NCBI RefSeq assembly: GCF_014196455.1
Contig: NZ_JACIDS010000006.1
Coordinates: 1 to 64,000, forward strand
Reading direction: 5' to 3'
Origin: Kaistia hirudinis
Lineage (GTDB): Bacteria; Pseudomonadota; Alphaproteobacteria; Rhizobiales; Kaistiaceae
DNA: 64,000 bases
Shown here: positions 56,541-64,000 of the stretch, piece by piece
Layout of the letters: each line of letters starts with the position of its first letter
Numbering within the stretch: position 1 is the first letter of the stretch
Translations under genes and position numbers: made by a program
The notes under the pieces: generated by a model
The model's database searches: none
The model's input: the letters and a program-made list of their open reading frames with translations, nothing else
What the model was told of the DNA's origin: nothing

Positions 56541-56630
56541 AAAAGAAAAGGCCCCGGCGGGGAGCCGGGGCCAGGTTTCGCGCTCGGGGCGCACCCTTGG
56601 GAGGAGCGGTGCGCCAGGGGAGGCGAGGCA
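56541..56630 (-). ncRNA. cuckoo/alpha-r14-like small RNA candidate downstream of amtB
   Basis: On the minus strand there is a stem GGCGCACC/GGTGCGCC (56588-56615) whose loop is GCTCCTCCCAAG, containing exactly CUCCUCCC, the anti-Shine-Dalgarno loop motif of this Hyphomicrobiales RNA family. A GCGCCCCGAGCGC linker follows, then a second stem GGCCCCGGC/GCCGGGGCC (56551-56572, loop TCCCC) and the tail TTTTCTTTT, a good intrinsic terminator. It lies 3' of amtB, so it could be a processed 3' end or have its own promoter. It would act by base-pairing to ribosome-binding sites. Confidence 0.5.
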
Positions 56631-56640
56631 TCGCGAGGAC

Positions 56641-56662
56641 CGGGGCGCCCTGCGGCGCCCCG
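56641..56662 (-). terminator. GC-rich hairpin just after amtB
   Basis: A perfect stem CGGGGCGCC/GGCGCCCCG with a 4-base loop begins about 8 bases after the amtB stop, with no T tract. It may pause or protect the transcript; the true terminator is probably the T-tailed hairpin 90 bases downstream. Confidence 0.5.
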
Positions 56663-56669
56663 ACCGGGA

Positions 56670-58022
56670 TCAGGAGTGGTAGGCGCGCTCGCCGTGCTCG
56701 TTGATGTCGAGGCCTTCGCTCTCGACTTCCGGACGGACGCGCAGGCCGACGATGACGTCAACGATCTTGTAGAGGATCGCCGAGCCGACGCCGCTCCACA
56801 CGATGGTGAAGAGCACGGCCTTGACCTGGACCCACATCTGGCTGCCCATCGTCACGCCTTCGGCATAGCCCGTCCCGCCGAACGACGAGGAGACGAGGAT
56901 GCCGGTGCCGAGCGCGCCGACGATGCCGCCGATGCCATGGACGCCGAAGACGTCGAGGCTGTCGTCATAGCCGAAGGCGTTCTTGACCGTGGTGACGAAG
57001 AAGAAGCAGACGATCGAGGCAACGAAGCCGAGCACGATCGCACCGACCGGACCGGCGAAGCCGGCTGCCGGGGTGACCGCGACGAGGCCGGCGACGACGC
57101 CCGAGATCGCGCCGAGCATGGACGGCTTGCCGCGGACGATCCATTCGATGAACACCCAGCCGATGGCCGCGCCGGCCGTGGCGACGAAGGTGTTGATCGT
57201 GGCGAGACCGGCCGTGCCGTTGGCGGCCAGCGCCGAGCCGGCGTTGAAGCCGAACCAGCCGACCCACAGGAGGGAGGCGCCGATCATCGAGTTGGTCAGC
57301 GAATGGGGCGGCATCAGATCCTTGCCGAGGCCCATGCGCTTGCCGACCAGGATGCAGCCGACGAGGCCCGCAATACCGGCATTGATGTGAACGACGGTGC
57401 CGCCGGCGAAGTCGAGCGCGCCGTCCTTGAACAGCCAGCCGGTCGACTGCCAGACCGAATGCGCGATCGGCAGGTAGATGAAGGTGACCCAGAGGATCAT
57501 GAACAGCAGCACGGCGGAGAACTTCATCCGCTCGGCGAAGGCGCCGACGATGAGGGCCGGCGTGATCGCCGCGAAGGTCATCTGGAACACGATGAACACG
57601 TATTCCGGAATGCTGCCCGACAGCGTGTCCTTGTCGATGCCGGCGAGGAACGCCTTGGACAGGCCGCCGATGAGCGAGCTGCCGTCGGTGAACGCGAGGC
57701 TGTAACCGTAGAAGATCCAGATGACCATCACCACCGAGGCGATGAGCAGGCACTGCATCAGCACCGACAGCATGTTCTTGGCGCGGACGAGGCCGCCATA
57801 GAACAGGGCGAGACCCGGCACGATCATCATCAGGACCAGCAGGGAGGAGACGATCATCCAGGCGGTGTCGCCCGAGCTGAGCGTCGGGGCCGCCGCGGCG
57901 GCCGCAGCCGGCGCCGCATCGGCCGCCGGCGCGGTTGCGTCCTGGCCGAAGGCCATGGCGGTCATCGCCATCAGCGAGCCTGCCGCGCCCAGGACGGCAA
58001 AGGGGGCATTTCTGAACTTCAT
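56670..58022 (-). CDS. amtB: ammonium transporter
   Basis: This is a 450-residue Amt channel protein with an N-terminal signal/first segment, about eleven membrane helices and conserved pieces AWMIVSSLLVLMMIVPGLALFYGG, FAGGTVVHINAGIAGL (twin-His vicinity), LLWVGWFGFNAGSA, IGWVFIEW and FGVHGIGGIVGALGTGIL. ATG 58022 follows GGAGAGGA. It lies downstream of glnK, with which it should be co-transcribed under nitrogen limitation; GlnK blocks it directly. Confidence 0.96.
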   Translation of the reverse strand: MKFRNAPFAVLGAAGSLMAMTAMAFGQDATAPAADAAPAAAAAAAPTLSSGDTAWMIVSSLLVLMMIVPGLALFYGGLVRAKNMLSVLMQCLLIASVVMVIWIFYGYSLAFTDGSSLIGGLSKAFLAGIDKDTLSGSIPEYVFIVFQMTFAAITPALIVGAFAERMKFSAVLLFMILWVTFIYLPIAHSVWQSTGWLFKDGALDFAGGTVVHINAGIAGLVGCILVGKRMGLGKDLMPPHSLTNSMIGASLLWVGWFGFNAGSALAANGTAGLATINTFVATAGAAIGWVFIEWIVRGKPSMLGAISGVVAGLVAVTPAAGFAGPVGAIVLGFVASIVCFFFVTTVKNAFGYDDSLDVFGVHGIGGIVGALGTGILVSSSFGGTGYAEGVTMGSQMWVQVKAVLFTIVWSGVGSAILYKIVDVIVGLRVRPEVESEGLDINEHGERAYHS

Positions 58023-58176
58023 GAGTCCTCTCCTGTCGGTCCGACCGCTCGGCCGGCTGGCGGCATCGTGAACGCCCAGCCCCTCTTCGCGGCTGCTGGC
58101 AGCGGAATTCGCAATTCGATCAAACATTGTGCAGCTTACTCATCTCTCTCGCAGCGAAAGCGATCGCTGACTGGCG

Positions 58177-58789
<613 letters not shown>

Positions 58790-59659
58790 TCAAGCCCAGG
58801 CAGCCGGCGTTCCGACGGTCCGAACAAGGCCTTCCTGCGCGACGGAGGCGACGAGGCTGCCGTCCCGCTGGAACAGCGCGCCGCGATTGAACCCGCGCGA
58901 GGCGTGCGCCGAGGGGCTTTCGCTCACATAGAGCAGCCAGTCGTCGAAGTGGAACGGCCGGTGGAACCACATGGCGTGGTCGAGGCTGGCCACCTGCAGC
59001 GTGGGATCGAACACCCAGCGTCCATGCGCCAGCAGTGTCGTGTCGAGCAGCGTCAAATCCGATGCATAGGCGAGCACGATCCGGGCGAGCACGGCGTCGC
59101 CCTTCACATCGATGCGCGGCCGGATCCAGGTCGCCTGCCGGGCGGACGCGCCGTCGCGACGAAGATAGGCGCCGATGTCGATGGGGCGGATCTCGACCGG
59201 CCGTGGCCGGCCCCAGAACTTGTGCGCTGTCGCGGGCGCGTGGCGAAGAAGCTCGGCAAGGAACTCCGACTCCGGCGGCAGATCCTCCGGCGGCGGCACG
59301 ACGGGCATCGTCGCCTGGTGCTCGAGCCCGCCCTCTTCCTCGACATGGAAGGAGGCGGCCATGGAGAAGATGATCTGGCCGTGCTGCTCGGCGAGAACGC
59401 GCCGCGTCGAGAACGAACCGCCGTCGCGAATGCGCTCGACGGCATAGTCGATCGACGCGCGCGGATCGCCGGCCCGCAGGAAATAGCCGTGCAAGGAGTG
59501 GCAACCCCGCCCCTCGACCGTCCGCGACGCCGCCGCCAGAGCCTGGCCGAGAACCTGCCCGCCGAAGACGCGTTGCCAGCCGGGATCGAAGCTCCGACCG
59601 CGGAAGCGATTGTCGCCCTGCGGCGCGAGTTCCAGTATGGAGAGGAGATCGTCGGTCAT
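58790..59659 (-). CDS. tesB: acyl-CoA thioesterase II
   Basis: This 289-residue double-hotdog thioesterase has GQRVFGGQVLGQAL-type opening (VFGGQVLGQALAAASRTV), HSLHGYFLRAG, and a second hotdog with SLDHAMWFHRPF. It hydrolyses medium- to long-chain acyl-CoA and may relieve CoA sequestration. ATG 59659 is chosen; the upstream frame is arginine-rich and non-homologous. It is divergent from the UbiH-family gene. Confidence 0.93.
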   Translation of the reverse strand: MTDDLLSILELAPQGDNRFRGRSFDPGWQRVFGGQVLGQALAAASRTVEGRGCHSLHGYFLRAGDPRASIDYAVERIRDGGSFSTRRVLAEQHGQIIFSMAASFHVEEEGGLEHQATMPVVPPPEDLPPESEFLAELLRHAPATAHKFWGRPRPVEIRPIDIGAYLRRDGASARQATWIRPRIDVKGDAVLARIVLAYASDLTLLDTTLLAHGRWVFDPTLQVASLDHAMWFHRPFHFDDWLLYVSESPSAHASRGFNRGALFQRDGSLVASVAQEGLVRTVGTPAAWA

Positions 59660-59760
59660 GCCATCGTGCCGGCGGAGGACAGGGACGGCCGCCCGGCCGC
59701 ACCCCAATTGAGGCGCCGGCCGGTGCAAGTCAAGCCGCTGCCGCGCGAAAGGAGCCCGCG

Positions 59761-61023
59761 ATGAACCCGACCGTTTCGAGCGAAATCGGCGATGGCTCGG
59801 CCTCGGGCACGCCGGCGCGCTTCGATGTCGCGATCGCCGGTGGCGGCTATGTCGGCCTCTCGCTCGCGCTCGCGCTGAAGGCGGGCGAACCGTCGCTGGC
59901 GGTGGCGATCATCGACCCCGCGCCCCCTGGCGCCGCAGCGCGCGACACCCGCGCCTCGGCGATCGCGCCGGCGGCCCGGCGCATGCTGGAGGCGCTCGGC
60001 GTGTGGCAGGCCATCGCCGGCGAGGCCGAGGCGATCACCGAGATGGTGGTCACCGACAGCCGGTTGCGCGATCCGGTCCGGCCGGTCTTCCTCACCTTCG
60101 CCGCCGAGGCGCCGGAGGACGGTCCCCTCGCGCACATGGTCCCGAATTCCGTGCTGGTCGGCCAGTTGGCGGCCCGCGCGTCGGAGGCCGGCGTCGTGCG
60201 GATTACGGGCGCCGTCGCCGATTTCACCGCCCGGTCCGCAGGAATGGACGTGACGCTCGCCGATGGCAGCGCCTTCGCCTGCTCCGTCCTGGCGGCGGCC
60301 GACGGGGCTAAGTCGCGCCTTCGCGCGCTCGCCGGAATCCGTACGGTCGGCTGGGACTACGGCCAGTCCGGCATCGTCGCGACCGTCGAGCATGAATTGC
60401 CGCATGGCGGCCGGGCGGAGGAGCATTTCCTGCCGGCCGGGCCGTTCGCGATCCTGCCGCTGCCGGGCAATCGCGCCTCGCTCGTCTGGACGGAGAAGAC
60501 GGAGGCCGCGGAACGGCTGGTCGCCTCCGATGCGTTCACGCTCGCCTTCGAGCTCGAGCGCCGCTTCGGCCACCGTCTCGGTGCGATCAATCTCATCGGC
60601 ACGCCGCGCGCCTTCCCGCTCGGACTGCACATCGCGCGCAACTTCGTCGCGCCGCGGCTGGCGCTGTGCGGCGATGCGGCGCATGCGATCCATCCCATCG
60701 CCGGACAGGGTCTCAATCTCGGCTTCAAGGACGCGGCGGCTCTGGCCGAAGTGGTGATCGATGCCGCGCGGCTGGGGCTCGATCCGGGCTCGCCCGATGT
60801 TCTCGCACGCTATGAGCGCTGGCGGCGCTTCGACACCGTGCAGATGGGCGTGGTGACCGATGTGCTGAACCGGCTGTTCTCGAACGACAATGGCGCGCTG
60901 CGCGTCATCCGCGACATCGGGCTCGGCCTGGTCGAACGCATGCCGAAGCTGAAGCGCCGCTTCATCGACGAGGCGCGCGAAGGCGCCTCGGGCCCGAAGC
61001 TGCTGCGCGGCGAGGCCGTCTGA
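59761..61023 (+). CDS. UbiH/UbiF/COQ6-family FAD-dependent hydroxylase
   Basis: This 420-residue flavin monooxygenase has FAD-binding AIAGGGYVGLSLALAL, DTRASAIAPAARRML (residues about 60-75), ADGAKSRLR and GDAAHAIHPIAGQGLNLGFKDA. Family members hydroxylate the ubiquinone precursor ring. Alphaproteobacteria often have one broad enzyme or UbiL-type variants, so the position attacked is not assigned. It stands alone between tesB and the Trm112-family gene. Confidence 0.9.
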   Translation: MNPTVSSEIGDGSASGTPARFDVAIAGGGYVGLSLALALKAGEPSLAVAIIDPAPPGAAARDTRASAIAPAARRMLEALGVWQAIAGEAEAITEMVVTDSRLRDPVRPVFLTFAAEAPEDGPLAHMVPNSVLVGQLAARASEAGVVRITGAVADFTARSAGMDVTLADGSAFACSVLAAADGAKSRLRALAGIRTVGWDYGQSGIVATVEHELPHGGRAEEHFLPAGPFAILPLPGNRASLVWTEKTEAAERLVASDAFTLAFELERRFGHRLGAINLIGTPRAFPLGLHIARNFVAPRLALCGDAAHAIHPIAGQGLNLGFKDAAALAEVVIDAARLGLDPGSPDVLARYERWRRFDTVQMGVVTDVLNRLFSNDNGALRVIRDIGLGLVERMPKLKRRFIDEAREGASGPKLLRGEAV

Positions 61024-61033
61024 GGCCTTCCGA

Positions 61034-61234
61034 TCAGATATCCTCGAGCGGGCGCGCCTCGTCCGGCAGCATGATCGGGATGCCGTCGCGAATCGGATAG
61101 GCGAGCCGCGCCGCCCGGCTGACGAGTTCCTGCCGCTCCGGATCATAGCTGAGCGCGGTCTTGGTCAGCGGGCAGACCAGCATTTCAAGCAGCTTCGGGT
61201 CGATCCGGCTGGCTGGGCGTTCGAGTGCGGCCAT
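61034..61234 (-). CDS. Trm112/YcaR-family small protein
   Basis: This 66-residue Trm112-like protein contains [14 protein letters not shown] and [19 protein letters not shown]. It keeps only one Cys of the zinc-binding CxxC of E. coli YcaR-type proteins, so it probably does not bind zinc. Trm112 proteins activate methyltransferases; the partner here is unknown. It is third in a minus-strand set with the LON-domain and YbbN-type genes. Confidence 0.9.
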   Translation of the reverse strand: MAALERPASRIDPKLLEMLVCPLTKTALSYDPERQELVSRAARLAYPIRDGIPIMLPDEARPLEDI

Positions 61235-61247
61235 CGCGGCTTCGGCC

Positions 61248-61907
61248 CTATTGCAGCAGGGGCGCGGAATCGCCCTGCCGCGCGAGGGAGATCTCGGTGA
61301 GCGCGATCAGCGTCTCGGCACGGGCGCGAAGATCCGCCGCCTCCAGCAGCGCCTGCTTTTCCGCCGGCCCATAGGGGCTCATCATGGAGAGCGCATTGAC
61401 CAGCGTCTCGTTCGAGGTCTGGCCGATATTGTCCCAGTCCGCCTCCAGGCGATGGGCATCCAGATAGGCGCGGAAGACGTCGAGCAGCCGCCCGCGATCC
61501 ACGGCCTCGGCGCCTGCATTCTCCTGGAAATCCTCGAGAAACGGCTCCGCGCTCACGCGGCAGCGGCGAAAGCCCGCCTTGCCGTCCACCTCTTCAAGAA
61601 TCCGGAAGCGAGAGATGCCGGTCAGGCCGATCATGTAGCGGCCGTCATCGGTTTCGCCATAGGAGGTGATCCGCCCCATGCAGCCGATCGGAAACAGCGC
61701 GCCCTCGCCATCTTCCGACACCGGCTGGATCATGCCGATGATCCGCGTCGTCGCCATCGCCTCGTCGACCATGGCGAGATAGCGCGGCTCGAAGATGTTG
61801 AGCGGCATCTGCGCCCGCGGCAGCAGAAGCGCTGCCGAGAGCGGGAAGACCGGTATGATCTCCGGCAGATCTGCCGGAGATCGATAGGTGGCTCTGCCAG
61901 CCTGCAT
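61248..61907 (-). CDS. LON N-terminal (substrate-binding) domain protein
   Basis: This 219-residue protein consists of a stand-alone LON substrate-binding domain: [60 protein letters not shown]. There is no ATPase or protease. It lies between the YbbN-type chaperone and the Trm112-like gene (12 and 13 base gaps), an arrangement conserved in alphaproteobacteria. The function is not established; a protein-quality role is likely from its neighbours. Confidence 0.9.
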   Translation of the reverse strand: MQAGRATYRSPADLPEIIPVFPLSAALLLPRAQMPLNIFEPRYLAMVDEAMATTRIIGMIQPVSEDGEGALFPIGCMGRITSYGETDDGRYMIGLTGISRFRILEEVDGKAGFRRCRVSAEPFLEDFQENAGAEAVDRGRLLDVFRAYLDAHRLEADWDNIGQTSNETLVNALSMMSPYGPAEKQALLEAADLRARAETLIALTEISLARQGDSAPLLQ

Positions 61908-61919
61908 GCGTCTTACGCC

Positions 61920-62849
61920 TCACGAAAAGAGGAGGGAGGACAGCCGCCTGCGCCCCGAGAGGGTCGCCTCGTCGGTCATGCCCCAGGCCTCGAACAGCTG
62001 GACCAGCTGCTTGCGGGCCTTGTCATCTTCCCAATTGCGGTCGGCCTTCACGATTTCAAGGAGGAGATCGGTCGCGCCCTCCCGATCATCGCGCGCATTG
62101 CGCAGAAGGGCGAGATCGAACCGGGCCGCATGATCCTTGGGATTGGCCGCGATGCGCGCTTCGAGCTCCTGCTCCTCGCCGAGCTCGGCGGTCTGCTTCA
62201 GGAGTTCGAGCTGCGCCTTGAGGCCGGTGACGAGCGGGTCGGTCGCCGCCTTCTCCGGCAGGTCGGCGATCAACGCCTCGGCCTTGTCCGCTTGGCCCGC
62301 CGCGATATGGCAGCGCGCGAGGCCGACCAGCGCCGGCAGGTTCTCCGGCTCGGCGGCGAGGATGGCGGCATAGATCTGCGCAGCGTCCGCCGCGGCGCCC
62401 GAAGCGACGAGGGCTTCCGCCTCGGCCAGCGCCGCCTCGATCTCGCCGCCGCCGCCGGGGCCGGCCAGCTTCTCGATGAAGGCCTTGACCTGGCCTTCCG
62501 GCAGCGCGCCCATGAAGCCATCGACCGGACGGCCGTCGACGAAGGCGATCACGGCCGGGATCGACTGGATGCCGAGCTGGCCCGCCACCTGCGGATGGTC
62601 GTCGATGTTCATCTTGACGAGGCGCACCGCGCCCTTGGCGGCCTTGACCTGCTTTTCGATGATGGGCGTCAGCTGCCGGCAGGGACCGCACCAGGGCGCC
62701 CAGAAATCGACCAGAACCGGCTGCCGGCGCGATTCCTCCAGCACGTCCTTGGCGAAGGCCTGCGTCGTCGTCTCGCGGATCAGATCCTCGCCGCCGCCTG
62801 CGGCCGGCAGATCGAACGAATTTCCAAAACTGTAGCTGGGCTGGTTCAT
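61920..62849 (-). CDS. thioredoxin-fold/TPR co-chaperone (CnoX/YbbN type)
   Basis: This 309-residue protein has an N-terminal thioredoxin domain with W53-C-G-P-C57 (residues about 30-130) and a C-terminal TPR-like domain (EIEAALAEAEALVASGAAAD, DHAARFDLALLRNARDD). Proteins of this design hold unfolded clients and hand them to GroEL/DnaK under oxidative stress. Retention of the CxxC suggests redox activity. ATG 62849 fits the family start. Confidence 0.92.
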   Translation of the reverse strand: MNQPSYSFGNSFDLPAAGGGEDLIRETTTQAFAKDVLEESRRQPVLVDFWAPWCGPCRQLTPIIEKQVKAAKGAVRLVKMNIDDHPQVAGQLGIQSIPAVIAFVDGRPVDGFMGALPEGQVKAFIEKLAGPGGGGEIEAALAEAEALVASGAAADAAQIYAAILAAEPENLPALVGLARCHIAAGQADKAEALIADLPEKAATDPLVTGLKAQLELLKQTAELGEEQELEARIAANPKDHAARFDLALLRNARDDREGATDLLLEIVKADRNWEDDKARKQLVQLFEAWGMTDEATLSGRRRLSSLLFS

Positions 62850-62936
62850 CGGTGTGGCCTTGGTGCGTCCGCCTCGTGCGCTGCCAGCCGTCGCGGCCGG
62901 CGCGTTCGACGCCAAGATGGCGCTTCGGCTCGCGAT

Positions 62937-63455
62937 TTACAAATCCGCGGGCTCCGCACCCTCCGAAAAATCGACGAGGAGCGGATCATGTCCGGTGGCG
63001 GCGAAGAAGCGCAGCAGGTCGGCCCCGGCGATCGTCGTCGTCGCCGTATTGACGAGCGGATGGAAATTGGCGGCATCCGCCGCGGCAAAGCGCGCGTCCA
63101 GCACGAGTTGCACGCTGGGCGGGCGGTCATTGATGAGGGCGAAGGGCGTCACGGACCCCGGCGTGACGCCGAGCACGGCGAGTAGCCGCTCGGCCGAGCC
63201 GAAGGAGAGGCGGCCCCGCGCGCCGATCCGCTCATGCAGCCGCTTCAGATCGATCGCGGCGCCCTCCTCGGCGACGACGAGAAAGAGCGCATCCTTCTTA
63301 TCCTTGAGGAACAGGTTCTTGGCATTGAGCCCCGGCAGCACGCCGCGAAGCCGGCGGCTCTCCTCGACGGTGAACAGCGGCGGATGCTCTGTCGTCTGCG
63401 TGGCGATGCCGAGGCCGGCAAGAAAGGCGAAGAGGTCAGGCGCGGTGGCCGGCAT
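62937..63455 (-). CDS. YbaK/ProX-family aminoacyl-tRNA editing deacylase
   Basis: This 172-residue stand-alone editing domain has TTEHPPLFTVEESRRLRGVLPG, KNLFLKDKKDALFLVV (with the conserved Lys) and FHPLVNTATTTI. It resembles ProXp-ala/PrdX proteins that hydrolyse Ala-tRNA-Pro. ATG 63455 is chosen; the upstream frame is arginine-rich and non-homologous. Confidence 0.9.
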   Translation of the reverse strand: MPATAPDLFAFLAGLGIATQTTEHPPLFTVEESRRLRGVLPGLNAKNLFLKDKKDALFLVVAEEGAAIDLKRLHERIGARGRLSFGSAERLLAVLGVTPGSVTPFALINDRPPSVQLVLDARFAAADAANFHPLVNTATTTIAGADLLRFFAATGHDPLLVDFSEGAEPADL

Positions 63456-63890
63456 GGCAGGGCTCCGGAAGGGTCGCCATCTGATAGCGCCACCGCGCCG
63501 CGCGGCCAAGCGCGGGCGGCCGGTCGACAGCTGAGGCGGCGGTAGCGCGGCCACGATGCACGCCCTGGCCGCGCGTGCGGTGCTCATGCCCCAAGACCGA
63601 GCCTGGTGTGCTGGCAATCCCGAGAGCTTACCGCTACGGGCGGTCAGGCCAGATCGATGGACCTTGCCTCGGTCTATCCTCGGAACGAAGCGCCGCCACA
63701 GCCTGGGCGGCGGCGATCAGGAATGCCCTCAAGCAACCCGCGGGACCGCGAGGCCGCCAAAAAGTGGATGACGGCCCAAAGGGTCCCCGCCGACACCTAT
63801 CCACAGGCCTTGGCGAAACGACAAAAGCCTGTTGCATTCCCCCGATCCTTGCGCCATAAGGTGCGCCGTCCGGCAGCGCCGGGCACGGAT
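63456..63890. other. gene-free stretch before tRNA-Gly
   Basis: This stretch holds no supported gene. The last 60 bases hold a plausible promoter for the tRNA: TTGCAT (63832-63837), 17-base spacer, CATAAG (63855-63860). The remainder is GC-rich, and I see nothing recognisable in it. Confidence 0.4.
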
Positions 63891-63965
63891 GCGGGTGTAG
63901 CTCAGGGGTAGAGCATAACCTTGCCAAGGTTAGGGTCGAGGGTTCGAATCCCTTCGCCCGCTCCA
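63891..63965 (+). tRNA. tRNA-Gly (anticodon GCC)
   Basis: The cloverleaf is complete: acceptor GCGGGTG/CGCCCGC, D arm GCTC/GAGC, anticodon arm AACC-TTGCCAA-GGTT with anticodon GCC, T arm with GGTTCGAATCC, discriminator T and encoded CCA. Confidence 0.97.
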
Positions 63966-64000
63966 ATTTTCCGGCACCCACCGGAATGCGAAAAAGCCGC

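Noticed and set aside
63634-63981. 115-codon minus-strand frame across tRNA-Gly
   Set aside because: It runs antisense through the tRNA (giving the well-known spurious GFEPSTL-type peptide) and has no family character.

Overview
The window is about 64 kb of GC-rich DNA (roughly two-thirds GC by eye). Gene order and content point to an alphaproteobacterium of the Hyphomicrobiales (Rhizobiales): leuS-lptE-holA, ftsK-lolA-xthA, glnK-amtB, FixJ-type two-component proteins, and intergenic palindromes of the kind common in that order. No genus is claimed. I saw no transposase, integrase, phage gene, rRNA or CRISPR array. One tRNA (Gly, GCC) lies at the right edge.

Region 1 (0.3-12 kb) is a catabolic island for 3-phenylpropionate/cinnamate. 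hcaR is divergent from hcaEFCBD (ring dihydroxylation and rearomatisation). It converges on mhpBCDFE (meta-cleavage to pyruvate, acetyl-CoA and succinate or fumarate), which is divergent from the IclR-type regulator mhpR. Both gene orders match those of Escherichia coli, but mhpA and any transporter are absent. VOC, RidA and M20-peptidase genes follow.

Region 2 (14.5-24.8 kb) mixes housekeeping genes (holA, lptE, leuS, a YggS-type PLP protein) with a deoxyribosyltransferase-family protein, a stress-like membrane protein, a YrhK-like membrane protein, an Ntn amidohydrolase and glutamate decarboxylase.

Region 3 (24.9-35.1 kb) holds a ytcA-mdtNOP-type efflux operon and a sensory block: histidine kinase, FixJ-type regulator, single-domain receiver, Tat-exported alpha/beta hydrolase with a small upstream ORF, and dps. 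Four copies of a 17-bp element (CCYAMAC-N4-GTATGA) lie upstream of these transcription units, each oriented toward its gene. They are good candidates for binding sites of the local response regulator.

Region 4 (35.1-50.7 kb) is accessory. It has a 2187-residue autotransporter with six tandem super-repeats of about 147 residues, a membrane glycosyltransferase, a 38-codon ORF coupled between them, a Sel1-repeat protein, a decayed dps copy, a redox pair (FAD oxidoreductase and 1-Cys peroxiredoxin) with a divergent BTAD-type regulator, and two small hypothetical genes.

Region 5 (50.7-64 kb) is conserved core: xthA, lolA, ftsK, an aminotransferase, amtB-glnK with a sigma-54-type promoter, tesB, a UbiH-family hydroxylase, Trm112/LON-domain/YbbN-type genes, an editing deacylase and tRNA-Gly. 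Two tandem-hairpin elements, one with a perfect CUCCUCCC loop, resemble the alphaproteobacterial cuckoo/alpha-r14 small RNAs.
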